From Gimesia aquarii (lineage in GTDB: Bacteria > Planctomycetota > Planctomycetia > Planctomycetales > Planctomycetaceae), in assembly GCF_007748175.1 (NCBI RefSeq), contig NZ_CP037422.1, positions 2,129,231 to 2,193,230 of the forward strand: a stretch of DNA of 64,000 nucleotides, in the 5' to 3' direction. The notes beneath the pieces are model-generated. The model saw only the letters and a program-made list of their open reading frames with translations. It searched no databases and was not told where the DNA came from. Shown one piece after another: positions 1-7,476 of the stretch. Both the position numbers and the translations under genes were made by a program. Every line of letters starts with the position of its first letter. The stretch's first letter is position 1.

Positions 1-290
1 AGCGGGTCGTGATCGACCGCAACCGGGTTTCCGGCGGTGGAGTGACGGCTGGTATCGACTTCGGTCTGGTACTACTGGCGAAGTTGCTGGGCGAGGATGT
101 GGCAAAGATGACGCAATTGGCGCTAGAGTACGACCCAGCCCCACCATTTGACGCCGGTACGCCGAAGAATGCCGGTCCGGCGGTTGTGAAGAAATTCCAG
201 GAGTGGTTCGGGGGAGCCGGAAACATGCTGGCTCCGATGTGTACCGCCGCTGGAAAAAAGATGGGCGACTACACGCCGATCGCGAAGTAG
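1..290 (+). CDS. DJ-1/PfpI family protein, C-terminal part (gene runs off the left edge)
   Basis: The open frame enters from the left edge (first full codon at 3) and stops with TAG at 288-290, so only about 95 C-terminal residues are present. The segment VIDRNRVSGGGVTAGIDFGL followed by LLGEDVAKMTQLALEYDPAP is the typical end of DJ-1/PfpI-superfamily proteins of the isonitrile hydratase/transcriptional regulator-like branch. There the GGGVTAGIDFGL helix packs against the nucleophile elbow, and the catalytic cysteine lies upstream, outside this window. The exact substrate cannot be told. Base composition is clearly GC-richer than in the genes after 2.3 kb. The last codons and the following spacer recur in decayed form near 1137-1283. 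Family assignment is firm; function within the family is open. Confidence 0.8.
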   Translation, partial: RVVIDRNRVSGGGVTAGIDFGLVLLAKLLGEDVAKMTQLALEYDPAPPFDAGTPKNAGPAVVKKFQEWFGGAGNMLAPMCTAAGKKMGDYTPIAK

Positions 291-392
291 TGAGCCGTAA
301 TCGGCCTCACTGTCCGCCTCTTAGGCGGGCAGTAGACCGACTTCAAGTGAGAGGTGCGACGGTGAAACCAATAACTGCAAATGAATTCGAGC
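264..392 (+). repeat. Diverged direct repeat, copy A (DJ-1 gene tail plus downstream spacer)
   Basis: This stretch aligns with 1155-1283 at roughly three bases in four by eye. Shared blocks include TCGCGAAGTA, CGTAATCGG, CGCCTCTT, GGGCAGT, GACCGA and GGTGAAAC. It covers the last codons of the DJ-1-like gene and the spacer up to a GTG-initiated small frame. It is one of two copies of the same module, each followed by a small membrane protein gene. Confidence 0.75.
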
Positions 393-505
393 GAATCTCA
401 GAGGCGACCGTGGCTTCGCATCAAGCAGATTGGCCACTAAACAATGCGATCGATTTACAACGAATTTCGGAAGCAATTGGCGCTTCCCAGAACAGGAGTA
501 TCTGA
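362..505 (+). CDS. Possible 47-residue leader peptide coupled to the membrane protein gene
   Basis: A GTG at 362, preceded by a GAGAGG-like Shine-Dalgarno at about 350-355, opens a frame of 47 codons. It ends with TGA at 503-505, and that stop overlaps the ATG (505-507) of the next gene. The overlap is the layout expected for translational coupling. The peptide begins VKPITANEF and contains a short tandem duplication (RISEATVASHQ and RISEAIGASQ), visible also as DNA at 392-424 and 461-493. A shorter frame with a related start (VKRLTVNEI) sits in the same place before the next membrane gene. No family was recognised. It could equally be a truncated remnant of a larger gene, so confidence that it is a functional gene is low. 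Confidence 0.35.
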   Translation: MKPITANEFERISEATVASHQADWPLNNAIDLQRISEAIGASQNRSI

Positions 506-1041
506 TGGAATATCTACGTGTGTTACCGTACCACAACCTCACTCGCTGGATCGTGTTATTGGCCGCATTTTGGACGTTGATCCAGGCATGGCATGGGTTG
601 TTTTACAGGCGGAAGTGGAGTCGCAGCGACAAGCTGGCCGGGTTGACATTTACCTCAGTTGCAAACGTGCAGTTCCTCATCGGACTGACTCTGTACGTCA
701 TCAGCCCGAATATCAAACCACTCTTAGGAGCACCAGCTTATCCCTTCAGCAACAAGATGGCGTTTTTCCTGACAATATATCATCCAGCGGTGATGTTCAT
801 TGCGGTTGGACTCGCACAGGCAGTCTATTCAGTCGCCAAGCGTGTTGTTGATGATAGGAAGAAATTCCGATGGGCAGCTTACGGTTACTCACTTGCGGTT
901 GTATTGATGATTGCGGCAATCCCTTGGCCGTTTTACAGTTTTGGCCGACCCTGGTTTCGTCCACTCGTTCGCTACGTCGATCCTACAGTCGAGGCGGACG
1001 GTTTTATATACACACGGATAATACATCAGCGGCTACCCTAG
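505..1041 (+). CDS. Small four-helix membrane protein (resembles bacterial proteins loosely named cytochrome b)
   Basis: The start was placed at the ATG at 505, which has AGGAG at 494-498 and a 6-nt spacer; a longer reading from a TTG at 430 lacks this support. The product is about 178 residues with four hydrophobic segments, near residues 13-30, 48-70, 85-108 and 123-142. The pattern HNLTRWIVLL, then FLIGLTLYVISP, then a helix with an IYHP histidine, then IPWPF, recalls a widespread family of small membrane proteins annotated as cytochrome b-like or hypothetical. Heme binding is not established. As I recall, relatives end soon after IPWPF...GRPWF, whereas this one runs on for another 22 residues, perhaps through loss of the original stop. 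It follows a small coupled frame and belongs to the GC-rich patch. Confidence 0.6.
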   Translation: MEYLRVLPYHNLTRWIVLLAAFWTLIQAWHGLFYRRKWSRSDKLAGLTFTSVANVQFLIGLTLYVISPNIKPLLGAPAYPFSNKMAFFLTIYHPAVMFIAVGLAQAVYSVAKRVVDDRKKFRWAAYGYSLAVVLMIAAIPWPFYSFGRPWFRPLVRYVDPTVEADGFIYTRIIHQRLP

Positions 1042-1136
1042 CAGCCGTCTTAGGTTGCTGCACTGAATGAACTAGGAGTCCGTCATGGGACATGTCGATG
1101 AACTGTGGAAGAGAGCCACAGGTAGATGATAAAACC

Positions 1137-1184
1137 TCCGCGGCCAAAGACATCGGCAAGTATACTCCGGTCGCGAAGTATTGA
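1137..1184 (+). pseudogene. Remnant of a second DJ-1/PfpI gene (last ~15 codons)
   Basis: Reading in the frame that ends at TGA 1182-1184 gives SAAKDIGKYTPVAKY, closely matching the TAAGKKMGDYTPIAK end of the gene at 1-290. The homology continues into the 3' spacer. The upstream codons in the same frame (from 1092) show no DJ-1 similarity, so only the tail survives. This points to a duplicated gene module whose DJ-1 body was deleted. Confidence 0.6.
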
Positions 1185-1283
1185 GTCGTAATCGGTGTAA
1201 CTGCTCGCCTCTTCAAAGGGCAGTGGACCGAGTTCAGATGATAGGTTCAATGGTGAAACGACTGACAGTCAATGAAATCGTAA
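1155..1283 (+). repeat. Diverged direct repeat, copy B (DJ-1 tail remnant plus spacer)
   Basis: This is the partner of the copy at 264-392, displaced by 891 bp. It includes the remnant coding tail, the spacer with the CGCCTCTT and GGGCAGTGGACCGA blocks, and the GGTGAAAC start of a second small frame. The divergence indicates an old duplication. Confidence 0.75.
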
Positions 1284-1321
1284 CGCTGGTTGTAGCGGCC
1301 TGGTCGAGGATCTCCTCATGA
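1253..1321 (+). CDS. Possible 22-residue leader peptide overlapping the DUF2306 gene start
   Basis: A GTG at 1253 opens a 22-codon frame beginning VKRLTVNEIV. Its TGA (1319-1321) overlaps the downstream ATG (1318-1320) in an ATGA arrangement. It corresponds in position and in its first eight or nine codons to the frame at 362-505. Such overlap normally means the two frames are translated together. It may instead be the frameshifted N-terminus of the next gene. Support is only positional and by paralogy. Confidence 0.3.
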   Translation: MKRLTVNEIVTLVVAAWSRISS

Positions 1322-2049
1322 CGTCGCGACCAGCCGCTAAAGATCGAGCCGCCCGCAAGGCCAGCACTCCCACCCGTGACTGGAAGAGCTGGATTGCTTG
1401 GGGCGTTGCAGTCGTTGCTGTGCTGTGGATACTACACACGGCGACGCAGTATTTCGCGATGGGCGTCGACCGCACGACGTTCATGCAGCACAAAGTGCAG
1501 TCTGGGTTTGAACCTTGGGCTGGATGGCGGATCGTACTCGGAGTGCATGTGGCTGCCGCGATCACCGCAATGGCGACTGGGGTTGTGGCTTTCGTGCTGG
1601 GCATACGCAAACAACGCTGGCCCCTGCATCGGTTGGCCGGCCGGACCTACGCTGTCGCGGTCGTCATATCCGCCGTAGCGGGGCTCCCACTGGCATTCAC
1701 TGCGACTGGCGGTGCCTCCGCTACCATCGGTTTTCTGCTACTCAATGGTGTGTGGCTGGCGACAGCGGCCGCCACCTACCTGCTGGCCCGACGGCACGAC
1801 ATCGCAAGGCATCGTGCTTGGGCGGTGCGGAGCTACGCTGTCACCTTCGCAAACATGACGCTCCACCTCCTGACCGCATTGCTGACGGATCCGCTTGACA
1901 GTCGCGCGGCGGCATACATCGTGGCGGTGTGGCTCTGCTGGCCGGTGAACCTGTGCGCTGCAGAGGTCGCGCTGCGGGCGGGAGCTCGTTTAAACGCTCG
2001 GTCAAAAAAGGCAGTCACGCAAAAACGAGCGGCTTCCACGGGCAATTAA
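1318..2049 (+). CDS. DUF2306-type integral membrane protein
   Basis: The 243-residue product starts at an ATG with GAGGA at 1306-1310, seven bases away. After a basic N-terminus it shows about six hydrophobic segments (near residues 27-47, 73-97, 110-130, 135-157, 172-190 and 196-215). The block PLHRLAGRTYAVAVVISAVAGLP, followed by LLARRHDIARHRAWAVRSYAVTFA, is the hallmark of the DUF2306 family of predicted membrane proteins, including its conserved His-Arg pairs. Their function is unknown; some resemble redox-active helical bundles, which is speculation here. The gene is strongly GC-rich with high G/C in third positions, unlike everything after about 2.2 kb, which suggests acquisition from a GC-richer relative or lineage. 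Confidence 0.7.
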   Translation: MTSRPAAKDRAARKASTPTRDWKSWIAWGVAVVAVLWILHTATQYFAMGVDRTTFMQHKVQSGFEPWAGWRIVLGVHVAAAITAMATGVVAFVLGIRKQRWPLHRLAGRTYAVAVVISAVAGLPLAFTATGGASATIGFLLLNGVWLATAAATYLLARRHDIARHRAWAVRSYAVTFANMTLHLLTALLTDPLDSRAAAYIVAVWLCWPVNLCAAEVALRAGARLNARSKKAVTQKRAASTGN

Positions 2050-2336
2050 CGGCTCGCCCATGGTGGTCGGCGCGCGGCAAGTCGAAACGGACGACGTGAA
2101 TTAGGGCAGCGACAACACAGCTCACGTAATCATTCTTTTAGGATTGAGCGATCTGTGGTCGCAGAGAGTTACGCGACGCTTTGGGCGGTTGGTGACACTG
2201 ATACAGCCGTCGAATTTATACTGAAATCAATCTGGCTGACATGAAGCATTCTGGAATCACTTGTGTTGTTTGTTTTGGATTCGAATGATTCCCAATCAAA
2301 CTCAGTTTCATCTGACTGAAAAGGAGTGTGCGCGAA

Positions 2337-2648
2337 ATGGGTGGATTTTCGGAACGTCACCTTTTCTCATTCTGGTCAATTCAACTTGGGAAAAACTCCA
2401 ACATCACAACGCTTCAGAGTTTGATGGACTATCACGATGAGGATGGGCTTGAATCCATCTGGAAAAAACAACTTGGTGACCTCAATCGTGTGTTTATCAT
2501 CCTGGGTGACGGTCATTTTTACTTCGTACTGAACTATCATGAAATTCGTGATGGTCAGCCAATCGTTTGGTATGTCTCGGACGAAGTGGTGCGATCAACG
2601 TCTTTCAATTTCGCTGATTGGTTATTCAGTGATGGAGGTGCTGCATAA
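2337..2648 (+). CDS. Small protein resembling the C-terminal part of SMI1/KNR4 (SUKH) proteins
   Basis: The product is about 103 residues from the ATG at 2337; AAGGAG at 2321-2326 serves it at a 10-nt distance, or a GTG at 2328 at a tight one. An acidic middle, the strand pair RVFIILGDGHFYFVLNYHE, then QPIVWYVSDE and a terminal SFNFADWLF resemble the last two thirds of SUKH-superfamily domains. In those, a DGGG/D..Y strand pair is followed by a SF.DFL helix. The N-terminal helices of the fold seem short or missing, so this may be a truncated copy. SUKH proteins often act as immunity proteins to secreted toxins, but no toxin gene is adjacent. A hairpin terminator follows directly. Confidence 0.45.
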   Translation: MGGFSERHLFSFWSIQLGKNSNITTLQSLMDYHDEDGLESIWKKQLGDLNRVFIILGDGHFYFVLNYHEIRDGQPIVWYVSDEVVRSTSFNFADWLFSDGGAA

Positions 2649-2651
2649 TAA

Positions 2652-2690
2652 GGTTGTTAACTTCTTCTTCTCTGTGAAGTTAATTGAACC
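2652..2690. terminator. Hairpin terminator between the SUKH-like gene and lgt
   Basis: The arms GGTT plus TTAACTTC (2652-2664) pair with GAAGTTAA plus AACC (2676-2690) around an 11-nt loop, with a small bulge. It starts three bases after the stop of the plus-strand gene and is followed by AATTATTTTT. It lies between convergent genes, so it may serve both. Confidence 0.5.
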
Positions 2691-2762
2691 AATTATTTTT
2701 GCAGCTGTTCGATGAATCGTACAGTTAGTGTGAAATGCTTGCCTTCATCCTCTGCATGCCGA

Positions 2763-3611
2763 TCAGGGCTTTTTTGCTTTAGAGCCACTGTCGGCTGGCG
2801 TGGGAGGCTTTCGATAAAATAAGAGCAAAATCCCCACGATCACAAGCGGAATGCTGAGCATTTGCCCTACACTTAATGGCAGGTTTTGAGCAAATTCCGC
2901 TTGTCGCATTTTGAAGAATTCCAGAATAAACCGCGCAGAAAAGACCAATATGAAAAAGAGGCCGATGAGCAAACCACGGGGGGTCTCGGAGCGATACTTA
3001 CGGTAGAGCAGATACAGAACGAGAAAAATGCAGCCATAGCAAAAAGATTCATAGAGCATGACGGGATGCCGTGGCGACAACCGTGCTTCCCGCGTCTCGA
3101 GTCCCAGACCATTCACAAACACCACCGCCCAGGGCACATCGGAAACACGTCCCAGAATCTCCGAATTGAAAAAGTTGCCGATTCGAATAAAGAAACCTGC
3201 AAGTGCAACGGGAATCGCTAAACGATCTAATAACCACAATAAAGGTTGGTCCGGATGCTTGCGTGAATAGAGCCAGGCCGAAAGTGTAATTCCGACAGCA
3301 GCACCATGACTGGCCAGTCCCCCATTCCAGATCTCAAGAAAACGAATCGGGTTCTCAAAAAAATAGGCGGGATGATAAAACAGACAGTGCCCGAGACGCG
3401 CACCGACAATCGTACCAATCACCATATAAATGAGTAGAGAATCAACATCGTCGACATTCCGGTTTTCCGTTTTAAACATCCAGCGCAACAGAAGGTAGCC
3501 ACAGATGAAACCGGCTGTGAAAAAGAGACCGTAATAACGAATCTTGAGCGGGCCCAGTTCAAACAGGACCCGGTTGATATCCCAATTCAGGTGGGCGATG
3601 ACTGGATACAC
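2763..3611 (-). CDS. lgt: Prolipoprotein diacylglyceryl transferase Lgt
   Basis: Lgt transfers the diacylglyceryl group from phosphatidylglycerol to the lipobox cysteine of prolipoproteins in the inner membrane, the first step of lipoprotein maturation. The 282-residue sequence has about seven membrane segments and the family landmarks: IRYYGLFF near residue 24, GARLGHCLFYHPAYF near 70, WNGGLASHGAAVG near 95-107 with the essential histidine, and the signature RIGNFFNSEILGR near 143-155 with conserved arginines. Length is typical. Translation starts at a GTG (3611) with a GGGAG-like site about 11 bases upstream, and no better ATG exists nearby. It is divergent from a GT-C glycosyltransferase gene and convergent with the SUKH-like gene. 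A lipoprotein client, the TctC-TctB fusion, is encoded a few kilobases away. Confidence 0.95.
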   Translation of the reverse strand: MYPVIAHLNWDINRVLFELGPLKIRYYGLFFTAGFICGYLLLRWMFKTENRNVDDVDSLLIYMVIGTIVGARLGHCLFYHPAYFFENPIRFLEIWNGGLASHGAAVGITLSAWLYSRKHPDQPLLWLLDRLAIPVALAGFFIRIGNFFNSEILGRVSDVPWAVVFVNGLGLETREARLSPRHPVMLYESFCYGCIFLVLYLLYRKYRSETPRGLLIGLFFILVFSARFILEFFKMRQAEFAQNLPLSVGQMLSIPLVIVGILLLFYRKPPTPADSGSKAKKP

Positions 3612-3629
3612 GTTCTTGATTACTCCCGA

Positions 3630-3671
3630 ATTCTGAAATGTTGGTTTTGATCGATTCTGTGATTTCAGAAT
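3630..3671. promoter_or_regulatory. Ten-base inverted repeat in the lgt / GT-C divergent spacer
   Basis: ATTCTGAAAT (3630-3639) is exactly repeated in inverted form as ATTTCAGAAT (3662-3671) across a 22-nt gap. It lies 19 bases upstream of the lgt GTG and 130 bases before the GT-C gene. It could be an operator for a dimeric regulator or a hairpin in the lgt leader. No regulator is identified. Confidence 0.35.
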
Positions 3672-3800
3672 GGTACCAATGTGCTATGATTATCAGACCG
3701 AAAGATAGACCATTCAGCAAGTTAAGCCTAGTCCGAATTCGGAGATTGGCATGATTCAGAACCATTTGAGCCTGTCCGCTGGAGAAAGTACGATTTCCTG

Positions 3801-5291
3801 ATGAACGATCGACTGCCAAGATTGATTTCCGGTGCACTCGTTGTGCTGTCAAGCTTTGCGTTGTGGGAAATCATTCAAATCAAAGGGGCCGCTTTGATTC
3901 AGCAGCCTTCACTTGCATCGGCGGCAGCGGTTTGTTGCCTGATTGCTGTTTTTCTCGGAATTGCGGGATTCCTGGCCCCCCATCGCTATTGGGAAAACGT
4001 ACTTCGCCAATGGAGCGACTTGTATACAAATTTTTCTCGGCCAGCACAGCCGGCACATCACTGGTTGGGAAGTGTGTTACTCTCTTTTTCCATGATCATT
4101 TACTTTGTTGTGATGATGAAAATGATTCCTCTCCAGCCTTCACCTGAAAACAACGATCAGGGGGCCTTCCTCGCTCAAGCACAAGCGGTACAAACATCTG
4201 GCGGGCCAACAGTATTAATTCGACAACTCGTTTCCGGAACCTATCAAGAAGCGAATCAGCATCCGCTGTATGTGGCATTGCTCTCCTACTTCCCCGATTA
4301 TGAAAGTGGCAAACGCCTCTCGGCAATCTTCGGTTTATCTGCGTTACTCCTCTTCTCAATGGGAATCACCCGACAGTACGGAACACTCGTTGGTGGCTTG
4401 ACCGGTTTTTTCATCAGTGTCAACGCAGCATACTGCCAATTGACAGGCCGCGTCGTTTGCGAAGGCTTGCTCTTATTTTTTCTGGCTGGCTTATGGTTGA
4501 TTGTGTTACGACTGCCCGATCTTAGAAGCGGTCGTCTTCCTTATCTGCATTTAATGGGAATCGGAATTTTACTCGGTCTGGCATGGCTGACTAAAGGTAC
4601 GGCTCTATTACTGATACTGGGGCTTGGGCTCTGGTATTGTTCGTATGTTGTGAACTGGCGTCAGTTATGCGCGCGGTTCATCAGAAAAACTACTACTGTT
4701 GATAACAAAGTGAACGTAAAGCAGGCCAACACAACTGCAGTGCCTCTGAAAACGATTTTCGTCGCCCTGACGCTGATCATCGTCAGCTTTGCTCTCATTG
4801 CCGCGCCGTTACTTGTCCGCAATGCGCGCGTGTATGGCAGCCCCACGTTCAATGCCAATTCATACTTGATGTTTCAAGATGAATTCACCGAACCGCATGC
4901 GCTGGCGAAACAGAGTACTTTGAGAGAAGCCGCTCAGGCGTATTTCAAGACGCACTCGGTTTCAGAGATCGTAAAGCGGGAAGTGAAAGGCTTGCTCTGG
5001 CAGGTTTTTATTTTCTTGCGGAGTCTGGGACCATTGCCGTTTGATGAAGGACGCTTGTTCTTTGGCTTGCTGGCACTTCCGTTTCTGGTCATTGGTCTCA
5101 TTGCGGAAACGCATCCGGCGCGACGCTTGTATCTGATCTGGATGGTCTTGTTCTGGGTCGCGTTTGCCTGGTATCTGCCGATTGCCGCCGGGGAACGTTT
5201 TTTGATGCCATTGTTACTGCCTGCGCTCGCGTTTATCAGCCTGGGAATCGTGCGGGTGGGTCAGTTATTTGTGCAACGTCGCACTGCCTGA
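3801..5291 (+). CDS. Membrane GT-C glycosyltransferase (ArnT/PMT-like, GT39-type)
   Basis: The 496-residue product has ten or more hydrophobic segments and the general plan of polyprenyl-phosphate-dependent glycosyltransferases. A first periplasmic loop carries the acidic motif ENNDQGAFLAQ (about residues 113-123) where GT-C enzymes place their catalytic aspartate or glutamate. It is followed by the conserved-looking NQHPLYVALL segment, the helix LMGIGILLGLAWLTKGTALL typical of ArnT-like proteins, and a C-terminal hydrophobic domain. Such enzymes move a sugar from a lipid-phosphate carrier to a protein, lipid or glycan on the outer face of the membrane; the acceptor here is unknown. The start is an ATG with no strong Shine-Dalgarno. 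It is a single gene, divergent from lgt. Confidence 0.75.
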   Translation: MNDRLPRLISGALVVLSSFALWEIIQIKGAALIQQPSLASAAAVCCLIAVFLGIAGFLAPHRYWENVLRQWSDLYTNFSRPAQPAHHWLGSVLLSFSMIIYFVVMMKMIPLQPSPENNDQGAFLAQAQAVQTSGGPTVLIRQLVSGTYQEANQHPLYVALLSYFPDYESGKRLSAIFGLSALLLFSMGITRQYGTLVGGLTGFFISVNAAYCQLTGRVVCEGLLLFFLAGLWLIVLRLPDLRSGRLPYLHLMGIGILLGLAWLTKGTALLLILGLGLWYCSYVVNWRQLCARFIRKTTTVDNKVNVKQANTTAVPLKTIFVALTLIIVSFALIAAPLLVRNARVYGSPTFNANSYLMFQDEFTEPHALAKQSTLREAAQAYFKTHSVSEIVKREVKGLLWQVFIFLRSLGPLPFDEGRLFFGLLALPFLVIGLIAETHPARRLYLIWMVLFWVAFAWYLPIAAGERFLMPLLLPALAFISLGIVRVGQLFVQRRTA

Positions 5292-5874
5292 CTCTCATAT
5301 AACTCTAGTGCGCGATGTTTATCTCACTACCCAGGAGTCGATCGGGTACGATTTCCCAATACAAACCGAGCGCAGAAGATGCGCGGCTGGTAAATCTCAT
5401 CTAGAGATTCGGTTTCTATTTTAAACAATTTATCCTTCAGAAGCATTTGGCATGATATTTTTGTCTTTCGTTCGTTTGACTCGTCTTTATGTTCTACGCC
5501 TGCAGGTAATTTTCACAAACGGCGTAAAACAGGTAAGTAAAACTTATGCGCCTTATTGTCTCGATTATGGACCAATCGCACAAAATCGAATCGTAAAAAT
5601 TGAAAAATGGTATCTGAAACACGGAAATCAGAGCCTTAAAAGTGGTGAAGATCAGAAACCGGTGCTGCCTGTTTATACTCGGACAATAAAAAACGCCTTG
5701 TTTTTGATAGTGACCGAGTCAGCAGGTACGCAGGTATTCACTCACCAGAATTTTTCCCTCGCGCGCGCGACGCAGATGAGTGAGTTTCGGAATCCGCACA
5801 GGCGTGTCAAGCTGCAGAAGTCTTCACTGATTACAAAACAGAACTGAATAAATTGAGGCGATGAGAAATAAACA
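5292..5874. other. 583-bp spacer between convergent genes, no gene supported
   Basis: The spacer separates the ends of the GT-C gene and tctA. A 131-codon frame (5452-5847) exists, but it has no family resemblance, no Shine-Dalgarno, and a composition of random-looking basic residues. A CGCGCGCG run sits near 5761-5769. No convincing terminator hairpin or RNA gene was seen. Confidence 0.4.
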
Positions 5875-7416
5875 CTAGTTGGCACTCTGCCATTTTTTTC
5901 TGAGCAGCGGCATGAATACAGGAACCAGCCAAAGTGCGATGCAGAAAATTCCCAACCCCGCAGAAATGGGACGGTTAAAGAATGACAACAGGCTATCATC
6001 CTTGGTTAAATTTTGCACAAAGGTTTGTTCCAACTGTCCGCCGAGAATAATTCCCAATACAACCGGGCCGAGGGGAATCGCAAAGACTTCGAGTACAAAT
6101 CCAATGATCCCCATCCCCAGCATGACCCAGACATCAAAGTAACTTCCATTGATTGAATACGAGCCAACCACACAGAACATCAAAATCAAAGGCATCAAGA
6201 TACGGCGTGGCACGCGCACCAGTTGTGAGCCACTACGAATGGCCAGGAAGCCGAGCGGAATCAACAATAAATTCGCAATGATAAACGTGAGATAAATTCC
6301 ATGTACGAGTACCAGCTGATCGGCGTTATTAAAAATCTCAGGGCCGGGTGTAATGTTTTTCATTAATAACACGCCGATCACAATCGCAGTCACCGAGTCA
6401 CCCGGTATACCCAGGACGAGTGCGGGGATCCAGGCTCCCGCCAGCGCGGAATTATTCGCACTGGTGGCATCACCCACGGCATCGAGCGATCCTTTTCCAT
6501 ATTCTTCAGGAGTTTTAGATGATTTTTTGGAAACGGCATATGAAATCCAGGCGGCAATGTCGGCACCGGCACCGGGAATCATGCCAATGGTGGATCCAAT
6601 ACAACTGGAACGAAACCAACTGAATTTTCGTTTCCAGAGATGCGGTAATACGCCGCCAAATACGGGCTTTAAATGTTTGAACCAGGACTTGTCATCGTCT
6701 GAAATGACTGCTGATGTCAACTTCCCGGATTCTTCATCGGTCTTCGAAGTCAAGCAATTTCTGAAGACTTCAGAAAGACCAAACAGGCCGATCATCGCGG
6801 GAATGAAATTAATACCGGTAAATAATTCATCAAAGCCAAACGTAAAACGGGGGACGCTGTGAACTTCACTCAAGCCAACCGTAGAGAACATCAAACCAAT
6901 CATCAATGCCAGCGCACCTTTGAGTCGGGATCCTGTTGAAACAATGGCGGCACAACTCAAGCCGAGTACATACAACCAGAAATATTCGTAGGTCGTAAAG
7001 TGGAATGCGATTTTCGCTAACTGAGGAGCCGCTAAGATCAGCACCAGCGCACCAAACAATCCACCGGCGACACTGAAAACCAGAGAGACTCCCAACGAAG
7101 TCTCGTGTAAACCGCGTTGCGTGAGTGAGTAGGCATCGTCGGTATATGCGGCCGAGGAAGGGGTTCCCGGTATGCGGACGAGCGTGGTGGGAATGTCTCC
7201 CGCAAAGATGCTGCAGGCTTCCAAAGTTACAATCGCGGCGATCGCTGACAAGTTATCGAGATAAAATGTCAATGGAATCAGTAGCGCGACTGCCATTGTC
7301 GCCGTGAGACCGGGAATCGATCCCACAAACAGACCATATACGGCCGATAGAAAGATAACCAGTAGCACTTCCGGTGAAACAATATTCTGTAATGCAGTAA
7401 CGAATGTCGGATCCAT
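5875..7416 (-). CDS. tctA: Tripartite tricarboxylate transporter large permease subunit TctA
   Basis: TctA is the roughly twelve-helix channel subunit of TTT secondary transporters, which import carboxylates using a periplasmic binding protein. The 513-residue sequence shows the paired family signatures: GSIPGLTATMAVALLIPLTF near residues 32-51 and the inverted-repeat counterpart GMIPGAGADIAAWISY near 277-292. Other marks are DIPTTLVRIPGTPSSAAY near 74-91 and NNSALAGAWIPALVLGIPGD in the second half. Length and topology are standard. It lies 60 bp downstream of the TctC-TctB fusion gene on the same strand, so the two form a complete transporter operon of two genes instead of three. The substrate cannot be deduced. 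Confidence 0.93.
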   Translation of the reverse strand: MDPTFVTALQNIVSPEVLLVIFLSAVYGLFVGSIPGLTATMAVALLIPLTFYLDNLSAIAAIVTLEACSIFAGDIPTTLVRIPGTPSSAAYTDDAYSLTQRGLHETSLGVSLVFSVAGGLFGALVLILAAPQLAKIAFHFTTYEYFWLYVLGLSCAAIVSTGSRLKGALALMIGLMFSTVGLSEVHSVPRFTFGFDELFTGINFIPAMIGLFGLSEVFRNCLTSKTDEESGKLTSAVISDDDKSWFKHLKPVFGGVLPHLWKRKFSWFRSSCIGSTIGMIPGAGADIAAWISYAVSKKSSKTPEEYGKGSLDAVGDATSANNSALAGAWIPALVLGIPGDSVTAIVIGVLLMKNITPGPEIFNNADQLVLVHGIYLTFIIANLLLIPLGFLAIRSGSQLVRVPRRILMPLILMFCVVGSYSINGSYFDVWVMLGMGIIGFVLEVFAIPLGPVVLGIILGGQLEQTFVQNLTKDDSLLSFFNRPISAGLGIFCIALWLVPVFMPLLRKKWQSAN

Positions 7417-7476
7417 GTTGTTTCTTCAATGAGCTTTACGATTCGCAGAACAAGAACGAAGACACTTTACAACGAC

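Noticed and set aside
203-505. 100-codon frame covering the DJ-1 gene end and the spacer
   Set aside because: The first half is a shadow of the DJ-1 gene in another frame; only the part from the GTG at 362 was kept as a possible leader.
444-851. 135-codon frame overlapping the 505-1041 membrane gene
   Set aside because: It is out of frame with the ribosome-site-supported gene and has no hydrophobic or family pattern.
5452-5847. 131-codon plus-strand frame in the spacer before tctA
   Set aside because: No ribosome site, no family resemblance, unnatural residue mix and no sign of codon preference.
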